Of a stretch of 64,000 bases of DNA, positions 58,404 to 64,000 are shown one piece after another. Source of the stretch: Paraflavitalea devenefica. GTDB taxonomy: Bacteria > Bacteroidota > Bacteroidia > Chitinophagales > Chitinophagaceae. Location of the stretch: assembly GCF_011759375.1 (NCBI RefSeq), contig NZ_JAARML010000006.1, forward strand, positions 124,001-188,000, in the 5' to 3' direction. Position 1 is the stretch's first letter. Each line of letters opens with the position of its first letter. A program made the translations under genes and the position numbers. The notes beneath the pieces were generated by a model. It worked only from the letters and a program-made list of their open reading frames with translations, was not told the origin of the DNA and did no database searches.

Positions 58404-60986
58404 ATGGCGAAGAATTTATTGATCGTAGAGTCCCCTGCAAAAGCGAAGACTATCGAGAAGATCCTGGGCAAAGATTTCGAGGTGAAAAGTTGCTATGGTC
58501 ATATCCGTGATCTGGAAAAAGATGAGATGGGTATTGATGTAAAGAACAATTATCAACCCCGTTATATAGTACCGGAAGAGAAGGAAAGAGTGGTAAAGGA
58601 ATTAAGAACGCTGGCCAAAAAATCTGAAGAAGTGTGGCTGGCAACGGATGAGGACCGCGAAGGAGAAGCCATTAGCTGGCATTTATGCGAGGTACTGGGA
58701 TTAGACCCCTCTACTACCAAACGCATTGTTTTTCATGAAATTACAAAGCCCGCCATCATTAAAGCGGTCGATTCTCCCCGCACGGTGGACATGAACCTGG
58801 TGAATGCCCAGCAGGCCCGCCGGATACTGGACCGCATTGTGGGTTTTGAACTGAGCCCTGTGCTCTGGCGCAAAATGAGCATGAAGAACAACCTCAGCGC
58901 CGGCCGGGTGCAGAGTGTGGCTGTTCGCCTCATTGCCGAGCGGGAAAGGGAGATCAACGCCTTCGTAGCTGTCAGCTCCTTTAAAATAGAAGCCCTGTTC
59001 ACCGCCAAAGATACCACCGGCAAACAGGTGACCTTCGGCGCAGAAGGCAAAAAATTCAACCAGGCCGAAGACGCTGAAAAGTTCCTGCAAAGCTGTATTG
59101 GCGCCAATTATACCGTAACGGATATCCAGGTAAAACCGGGCAAGAAGTCCCCTTCTGCTCCTTTTACCACTTCTACCCTGCAGCAGGAAGCCTCCCGCAA
59201 ATTCGGTTATTCTGTGAGCCGCACCATGCTGCTGGCGCAAAAGCTGTATGAAAGCGGTTATATATCTTATATGCGTACCGACAGTGTGAACCTGAGCGAT
59301 ACAGCCATGGATGGTATCCGCAACCAGGTCACCAATCAGTATGGCGATCGCTACTACCAGCCACGCAAGTATAAGAACAAGAACGAATCGGCACAGGAAG
59401 CGCATGAGGCTATCCGTCCTACCTACATGGAGAATGCCACCGTAGATGATCCGGATACCAAAAGGCTGTATGAGCTCATCTGGAAGCGTACCATGGCCAG
59501 CCAGATGGCAGATGCCGAACTGGAAAAGACCATTGCCAAAATACAGGTATCCACCAATAAAGAAGAACTAACGGCCAGCGGCGAGGTGCTCAAATTTGAA
59601 GGGTTCCTGAAAGTATACCGCGAAGACCGGGATGATGAAGACATTACCGAAGATGAGCAGGCAGAAGGGATGCTGCCACCACTCAGCGTGCAGCAACAAT
59701 TGCCATTGCGGGAAATGAAAGCCATTGAACGCTTCAGCAGGCCCCTGCCCCGCTATACGGAAGCTTCCCTGGTAAAGAAACTGGAAGAGCTGGGTATTGG
59801 CCGGCCTTCTACTTACGCACCTACCATCTCTACCATCCAGAAAAGAGGCTACGTAGAGAAAAGGGATAAAGAAGGCATACGCCGCGATTTCCGCGTATTC
59901 CGCCTGGCCGATAACGCCATCACCAAGATCACAGAACAGGAAAATACCGGCGCCGAAAAGTCGAAACTGTTCCCCACCGATCTCGGACTGGTGGTGACAG
60001 ACTTCCTGAAGCAGTATTTTGATGATATCATGGATTACGGTTTCACTGCCCGCGTAGAAGAGGAATTTGACGAGGTGGCTGCAGGCAAGATCAAGTGGAA
60101 CACGATGATCGATGATTTTTATATCCCCTTCAAAAAGGATGTAGAGAATACCATTGAGAATGCCGAACGCATCAAGGGCGAACGTGAGCTGGGTGTAGAC
60201 GCAGAAAGCGGCAAAAAGATAGTAGCCCGTATGGGACGTTATGGCCCCATGGTGCAGATAGGCGATGTGAATGATGAGGAGAAACCCCGTTTTGCCGCCC
60301 TGAAGAAAGAGCAGAGCATAGAGACCATCACCCTGGATGAAGCGCTGCAACTGTTCCAGCTCCCCCGCACACTGGGCGAGTACGATGGGCAGGAAGTGGC
60401 GGTAAACATAGGCCGGTTTGGCCCCTATGTAAAGCTGGGTGAGCAATTCATTTCCATTCCCCGCGGTGAAGACCCGCTGGAAGTAACGCTGGACAGGGCC
60501 ATAGCGCTCATCAACGAAAAGCAGAAGGCTGACGCTCCCATCAGCACGTATGAGAACAAGCCCGTTACCAAAGGTAAAGGCCGCTTTGGCCCCTTTATCA
60601 AGTGGAACGACATGTTTATCAATGTGCCCCGCCGTTATAACTTTGATGCGCTGAGCGCTTCGGACATCAAAGAGCTCATCGACGCCAAGGTAGCCAAGGA
60701 AGCCAACCGTTACATCCAGCACTGGCCCGAAGAAAAAATTGCTATTGAAAATGGCCGCTGGGGTCCCTTCATCCGTTTCGGCAAGAAAATGCTGAAGCTG
60801 GGTAAGAAAGCAGACGATACCAAATACACCGCAGAAGATATGGCAACAGTAAGCCTGGACGAAGTGAAAAAGATCATTGAGACCCAGGTACCTAATGCAT
60901 TTGCCAAAAAGACCAAGGCTGCCCCGGCTAAGAAAGCGGCCGCTAAAAAAACAGCCACTAAAAAGGCTGCGCCGAAGAAGAAATAG
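58404..60986 (+). CDS. topA: DNA topoisomerase I
   Basis: 860 residues from ATG at 58404 (MAKNLLIVESPAKAKTIEK); 77 codons upstream are not part of the family. It relaxes negative supercoils. The Toprim domain has LLIVESPAKAK and LATDEDREGEAISWHL. The catalytic tyrosine lies in SGYISYMRTDSVN. SAGRVQSVAVRLI and RPSTYAPTISTIQKRGYV are family motifs. Instead of zinc fingers, the C-terminus has three Toprim_C repeats and a Lys/Ala-rich histone-like tail (about 25 residues). A heptamer repeat element starts eight bases after the stop. Confidence 0.96.
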   Translation: MAKNLLIVESPAKAKTIEKILGKDFEVKSCYGHIRDLEKDEMGIDVKNNYQPRYIVPEEKERVVKELRTLAKKSEEVWLATDEDREGEAISWHLCEVLGLDPSTTKRIVFHEITKPAIIKAVDSPRTVDMNLVNAQQARRILDRIVGFELSPVLWRKMSMKNNLSAGRVQSVAVRLIAEREREINAFVAVSSFKIEALFTAKDTTGKQVTFGAEGKKFNQAEDAEKFLQSCIGANYTVTDIQVKPGKKSPSAPFTTSTLQQEASRKFGYSVSRTMLLAQKLYESGYISYMRTDSVNLSDTAMDGIRNQVTNQYGDRYYQPRKYKNKNESAQEAHEAIRPTYMENATVDDPDTKRLYELIWKRTMASQMADAELEKTIAKIQVSTNKEELTASGEVLKFEGFLKVYREDRDDEDITEDEQAEGMLPPLSVQQQLPLREMKAIERFSRPLPRYTEASLVKKLEELGIGRPSTYAPTISTIQKRGYVEKRDKEGIRRDFRVFRLADNAITKITEQENTGAEKSKLFPTDLGLVVTDFLKQYFDDIMDYGFTARVEEEFDEVAAGKIKWNTMIDDFYIPFKKDVENTIENAERIKGERELGVDAESGKKIVARMGRYGPMVQIGDVNDEEKPRFAALKKEQSIETITLDEALQLFQLPRTLGEYDGQEVAVNIGRFGPYVKLGEQFISIPRGEDPLEVTLDRAIALINEKQKADAPISTYENKPVTKGKGRFGPFIKWNDMFINVPRRYNFDALSASDIKELIDAKVAKEANRYIQHWPEEKIAIENGRWGPFIRFGKKMLKLGKKADDTKYTAEDMATVSLDEVKKIIETQVPNAFAKKTKAAPAKKAAAKKTATKKAAPKKK

Positions 60987-60993
60987 GAAAACC

Positions 60994-61126
60994 GTTCCGG
61001 GTGTAAGGTTTGGAGTTTCGGGTTCTTCCAATGCCAGCGACTGCTGAAAAGTACCAGCCTGTTACCGTTTACTTTCGTTTTTTAAGTTGCGGAGCAACTC
61101 CAAACCCGGAACACGAAACACGGAAC
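60994..61126. repeat. Paired inverted heptamer arrays after topA
   Basis: Five 7-base units (60994-61028, with GTTCCGG, GTTTGGA, GTTTCGG) face five inverted units (61092-61126) across 63 bases. Nine of ten units start GTT. The inner end of the left array is GTTCTTC, that of the right array GTTGCTC, as in the element at 36.6 kb. The right array ends four bases before the next start codon. Confidence 0.8.
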
Positions 61127-61130
61127 CATT

Positions 61131-61682
61131 ATGCTCGTTCTGAAATATCATCTTACCGAAGAAGAGTATTTTGATTATAATTACTACACGGCCTGGGCTT
61201 CGCCCGACAAAAAAGGCTATCGTATCCGCTATTACGGGCGGGTATTCCTTTTGTATGCGGCAGTAGCGGTCCTGTTCATTATCAGCAACCACAGTCAGCA
61301 AATGACCGTGGACTTTATCATCTTTGGCGCCATTGCCATCGCCTACTTCCTGCTGGTGCCCTGGCTCATCAAAAAATCCATCAACAGGCGGGTGAAGGAC
61401 ATTCTGCGACAGCCGGAAAACCAGCATGTACTGGGCGAAGCAGAGGTGGTACTGACGGATACCGGTATCATTGATAAGGATGCCGCATCAGAATCCAGGT
61501 ACTCCTGGGATGCCATCGTACGCAAGGCGGAAACACCTTTCTGTTACTACTTATATACGAACTCCCATCATGCCATCGTTATACCAAAGCGGGCCGTTCG
61601 CAATGCCCAGGAAAAACAGGAGCTGGAACGGTTATTGAATCAGCACCTTTCACTGACCTCCGAATTCAGTGAAGAGGAATAA
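61131..61682 (+). CDS. YcxB-like membrane protein
   Basis: 183 residues. An N-terminal soluble part (YHLTEEEYFDYNYYTAWASP), two membrane helices (RVFLLYAAVAVLFIISN and FIIFGAIAIAYFLLVPWLI) and a C-terminal beta-rich domain (EVVLTDTGIIDKDAASESRYSWDAI, then AIVIPKRAV). This build matches the YcxB-like family, seen widely in bacteria with no known role. Its start codon follows the heptamer element by four bases, so the 5' leader of its mRNA may include that element. Confidence 0.72.
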   Translation: MLVLKYHLTEEEYFDYNYYTAWASPDKKGYRIRYYGRVFLLYAAVAVLFIISNHSQQMTVDFIIFGAIAIAYFLLVPWLIKKSINRRVKDILRQPENQHVLGEAEVVLTDTGIIDKDAASESRYSWDAIVRKAETPFCYYLYTNSHHAIVIPKRAVRNAQEKQELERLLNQHLSLTSEFSEEE

Positions 61683-61686
61683 CTTT

Positions 61687-61740
61687 GTAAGTAAGTAAGG
61701 CAGTGAGTCAAAGAAGCTCTTACCATTCACCACTCGCCGC
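61687..61740. repeat. Short repeat array with a facing heptamer array (weak)
   Basis: Three 8-base units (GTAAGTAA, GTAAGGCA, GTGAGTCA) at 61687-61710 start four bases after the YcxB-like stop. Three 7-base units (TTACCAT, TCACCAC, TCGCCGC) follow at 61720-61740. The two are close to inverted in sense but not exact. A weaker member of the intergenic array family. Confidence 0.4.
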
Positions 61741-61837
61741 TTTGTGGATTTGTGGAAAACATTTTTATTCATAATATACCAGTTTACCCGAAATTGACCG
61801 TCATATCACCTGTGCGTTAGTTATGAAGCTGTAAACC

Positions 61838-62767
61838 ATGGAAGAAAACAAAGAAATATCGGCACTCTTTCACCTGTTGGACGACCCCGACACCGAAGTA
61901 TATAATGTAGTATCCACCCGCATTATTGACTATGGCAAAGGGATCATCCCCAACCTGGAAAACCTGTGGGAGAATACCATCAGTGAAGAAGTGCAGGAAA
62001 GGATTGAAGTGCTCATCCATCGCCTTCACCTCCGTGATCTTTCTGAAGAAGTGGTACAATGGAATAAAAATACGCACCAGGACCTCCTCACCGGCGCTTT
62101 ACTGGTATCCCGTTTTCAATATCCTGAACTGGCGACCGCCCCGGTATACCAGGAAGTGGAGAAACTGCGCCGCAACATCTGGCTGGAGCTGAATAATTAC
62201 CTCACGCCGCTGGAGCAGGTCAATGTGCTCACCAGCATCCTGTACAACTATTACAGCTTGCGGGGCGCAGAAGTAGGTTATCAGCACCCGGAAGAATTCC
62301 TCATCAACAAACAACTGGAAACCAAAAGAGGCAATGCGATTGCCAATGGTATCCTTTACCTGATACTGAGTGAACTGCTGGATGTGCCGGTACGGGCCAT
62401 CAACATTCCGCGGCAGTTTGTACTGGCTTACTTTAAGTCCGACTACGACTTCAACCGCCATACAGAAGATACCATGTACAAGGCGGAATTCTTTATAGAC
62501 CCTATGAGTGGGCAGGTATTTACCCACAAAGACGTAGAGAACTATTTCAAGCGCATCAGTGTACCTCCGGTACCCTCCTACTTTAAACCCCTCTCCAACA
62601 AACGCATCATACAATCCCTGCTGGAAGAATTCAGCAAATGCTTTGACACCGACAAAACCCGTTATAAGCAACAGGAGCTGATAGCGCTGTCCGAAATGAT
62701 CGTGGACCAGCCCGACGACGACCAGCCGGAAGGTGATGTCCCCCCTCCTCCCGCCGGAAACGAATAA
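61838..62767 (+). CDS. SirB1-type transglutaminase-like protein with N-terminal helical domain
   Basis: 309 residues. The first about 70 are HEAT-like helices (HLLDDPDTEVYNVVSTRIIDYG). Residues about 85-260 match the SirB1/transglutaminase-like 2 domain: YYSLRGAEVGYQHPEEFLINKQLETKRGNAIANGILYLILSE-type helices, then VPVRAINIPRQFVLAYF and YKAEFFIDPMSGQVF. The catalytic cysteine of true transglutaminases is missing. The tail is proline-rich and acidic. The family role is not known; related proteins lie near protein synthesis genes in other bacteria. Confidence 0.8.
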   Translation: MEENKEISALFHLLDDPDTEVYNVVSTRIIDYGKGIIPNLENLWENTISEEVQERIEVLIHRLHLRDLSEEVVQWNKNTHQDLLTGALLVSRFQYPELATAPVYQEVEKLRRNIWLELNNYLTPLEQVNVLTSILYNYYSLRGAEVGYQHPEEFLINKQLETKRGNAIANGILYLILSELLDVPVRAINIPRQFVLAYFKSDYDFNRHTEDTMYKAEFFIDPMSGQVFTHKDVENYFKRISVPPVPSYFKPLSNKRIIQSLLEEFSKCFDTDKTRYKQQELIALSEMIVDQPDDDQPEGDVPPPPAGNE

Positions 62768-62788
62768 CTTTTTTTCTTGCTTAACGCT

Positions 62789-62835
62789 CTTCGAGGCTTT
62801 TAGCCTCGAAGCTCTATTACGGGGCTTTTAGCCCC
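62789..62835. terminator. Two tandem hairpins with a shared loop sequence
   Basis: CTTCGAGGCT and its complement (62789-62811), then GGGGC and GCCCC (62821-62835). Both loops and inner stems read GGCTTTTAGCC. They lie 20 bases after the SirB1-type gene and may end its transcription. Confidence 0.6.
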
Positions 62836-62876
62836 AAAGCCCCTCTTCCCCGTAAACACATTGACGATTCATTAAC

Positions 62877-62918
62877 CCCACAGCTTTGAAGCAGGTATTG
62901 TATTTGCAATGCTGTGGG
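62877..62918. promoter_or_regulatory. Inverted repeat upstream of Dps
   Basis: CCCACAGC (62877-62884) and GCTGTGGG (62911-62918) face each other across 26 bases, 43 bases before the dps start. This might be a binding site of a redox or iron-sensing regulator or a leader hairpin. Confidence 0.35.
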
Positions 62919-62961
62919 CAATGATCAACGCATAGCCATTTCACTAACCAAATCATAAAGC

Positions 62962-63432
62962 ATGAAAGCCAATATTGGTCTTACCGAAAAAAATGCACAG
63001 CAGATTGCCGCCGCACTCAACAAGCTTCTGGCCGATGAACACATCCTCTATGCCAAAACCCACAACTACCATTGGAACTATGTAGGCGATAACTTCATGG
63101 AGATGCACAAATTCTATGAAGGACAGTATGAGGAACTGGCTGAAATGATTGATGAGGTAGCGGAACGTATCCGCCACATCGGCCACTTTGCCGAAGGACG
63201 TTTAAAAGAATACCTCAAGCTGACCGACCTCGAAGAACCGGCCCCTACCCCCGATCAGCAAAAACAGGTACGCAACCTGCTCGATGATCATGAAACCGTA
63301 ACACGCTGGTTGCGCCAGCAGGTGGATATTATGCAGGACAAGCTGAAAGACGCCGGCACTGCCGACTTCCTCACCGGCCTCATGGAAAAGCATGAGAAAA
63401 TGGCCTGGATGCTGCGCTCCTATTTGAAATAA
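62962..63432 (+). CDS. dps: Dps family DNA-protecting iron-storage protein
   Basis: 156 residues, usual Dps length. It oxidises iron with peroxide, stores it in a twelve-subunit shell and protects DNA. The ferroxidase site between subunits is visible: KTHNYHWNYVGDNFMEMHKFYEGQ-type pattern (NYHWN with the His ligand), then EELAEMIDEVAERIRHIG (Asp and Glu ligands). The N-terminus is short, so DNA binding by a Lys tail is unlikely. Upstream there is an inverted repeat; no gene follows on this strand before a terminator. Confidence 0.93.
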   Translation: MKANIGLTEKNAQQIAAALNKLLADEHILYAKTHNYHWNYVGDNFMEMHKFYEGQYEELAEMIDEVAERIRHIGHFAEGRLKEYLKLTDLEEPAPTPDQQKQVRNLLDDHETVTRWLRQQVDIMQDKLKDAGTADFLTGLMEKHEKMAWMLRSYLK

Positions 63433-63450
63433 GCAATCCCCCAACGATAC

Positions 63451-63493
63451 ATAAGGCGGGCTGTACGCTTTTCAGGCGAATGGCCCGCCTTAT
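63451..63493. terminator. Bidirectional terminator
   Basis: ATAAGGCGGGC (63451-63461) and its exact complement (63483-63493) form an 11-bp stem between dps and the convergent LytTR gene. Confidence 0.82.
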
Positions 63494-63503
63494 CTATTTA
63501 TAT

Positions 63504-64000
63504 TCATTCATGAAACCCCAGGGCCTTCATTACATCGGCTTTATATTGCCGGCCGATGGGCAATTCCTGGTCGCCTATTTCAATAAAGGCGGCATTAAAG
63601 GACCTGATCTTATTAAGAGCAATAATATAAGAGCGGTGAATGCGGAGGAAACTTTCATCAGGCAGTTTCTCCTCCAGGTAAGTAATACGCTGATAAGTAA
63701 CAATATCTTTTTCGGTGGTTTTTACTTTCACATAATCCTTCAGGCTTTCGATATACAGGATATCCTTCAGGAACACTTTTACCATCTTCTTACCGGCTTT
63801 CAGGTAAATAAAAGTATCCTGCGAAATACCATTGATGGCCGGAGCTATCATTGGCGGCAAGGGTACTTCTTCGGCTGCGTGCGCAGCATGATATTTATTG
63901 ATCGCCACGAGGAAACGTTCAAAAGGAATGGGCTTTACCAGATAGTCCAGCACATTCAGGTCAAAACCTTCCACGGCATAATCACGAAAGGCCGTGGTAA
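63504..64000 (-). CDS. LytTR-family response regulator (5' end outside the window)
   Basis: Partial: only the last about 165 residues are inside. The frame continues to the window edge as TTAFRDYAVEGFDLNVLDYLVKP, so the start lies beyond 64000, and GTG at 63974 is not the start. The receiver ends with YLVKPIPFERFLVAI, and the LytTR DNA-binding domain is full: FIYLKAGKKMVKVFLKDILYIES, FLRIHRSYIIALNKIRSF and LPIGRQYKADVMKAL. It activates or represses unknown genes together with a sensor kinase presumably encoded beyond the edge. Confidence 0.9.
   Translation of the reverse strand, partial: TTAFRDYAVEGFDLNVLDYLVKPIPFERFLVAINKYHAAHAAEEVPLPPMIAPAINGISQDTFIYLKAGKKMVKVFLKDILYIESLKDYVKVKTTEKDIVTYQRITYLEEKLPDESFLRIHRSYIIALNKIRSFNAAFIEIGDQELPIGRQYKADVMKALGFHE

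Noticed and set aside
59568..61031. Long minus-strand frame opposite topA
   Set aside because: Shadow of topA codon use, with no homology seen.

Overview
The window reads as chromosome of a Bacteroidota bacterium, most likely a member of the Chitinophagaceae. This rests on SusC/SusD pairs, FecI/FecR-type regulators, several TonB-dependent receptors, type IX secretion (T9SS) C-terminal sorting domains, LytS/LytTR two-component genes, a TAnnTTTG-type promoter in front of a tRNA gene, and weak or absent Shine-Dalgarno sequences. No rRNA, prophage, transposase, CRISPR array or recognisable defence island is visible. The species is not identified from sequence alone.

Layout. 0.2-2.4 kb: a cysteine-rich HYR-type surface protein with a T9SS tail. 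3.0-5.3 kb: a small lipoprotein facing three hypothetical genes (one DUF5990). 5.3-14.6 kb: a nutrient-uptake locus (ECF sigma factor, FecR-type anti-sigma factor, SusC, SusD, two secreted phosphoesterases) preceded by two LacI-like operator sequences. 14.7-17.1 kb: a T9SS protein and a TPR sensor-like protein with no output domain. 17.3-23.0 kb: glycogen synthesis (glgC, glgA) divergent from a FucP-type sugar transporter and a ROK glucokinase. 23.2-27.3 kb: a lipoprotein with thrombospondin type 3 repeats and a papain-like protease domain, then a second large T9SS protein related to the first gene. 28.0-39.5 kb: a siderophore-type receptor, a phosphodiester glycosidase, lipA, OsmC, DUF2851, and a run containing Maf, a UbiA prenyltransferase, a KdsC-like phosphatase and a tail-specific protease. 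39.7 kb: tRNA-His. 40-47.6 kb: a DUF445 protein, two TonB receptors, and a LytS/LytTR pair divergent from one of them. 47.7-54.4 kb: a small secreted protein, a di-haem peroxidase, a remnant of a LytTR gene, a second ECF sigma factor with a membrane partner, an SGNH hydrolase and membrane proteins including DUF4407. 54.5-58.1 kb: the 5-oxoprolinase genes pxpB, pxpC, pxpA with an NRAMP-type transporter. 58.4-64.0 kb: topA, a YcxB-like protein, a SirB1-type protein, Dps and a LytTR regulator cut by the window end.

How the genes work together. The sigma/anti-sigma/SusCD/phosphoesterase set looks like one system that captures and dephosphorylates an organophosphate. The glg genes with the sugar transporter and glucokinase form a glucose uptake and storage module. 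The pxp genes recycle 5-oxoproline to glutamate.

Most unusual observation. Several intergenic regions between 33.5 and 61.8 kb hold inverted pairs of short-period tandem arrays: heptamers at 36.6 and 61.0 kb, octamers at 33.6 kb, and a related 11-nt-period inverted repeat at 40.0 kb. A single octamer array lies at 54.4 kb. Several of these arrays begin at, or right after, a stop codon. They look like a family of non-coding elements not explained by any gene. Other leads are the shared N-terminal domain of the two large T9SS proteins, the LytTR remnant fused onto the peroxidase 3' end, and a ROK kinase without its zinc cysteines.
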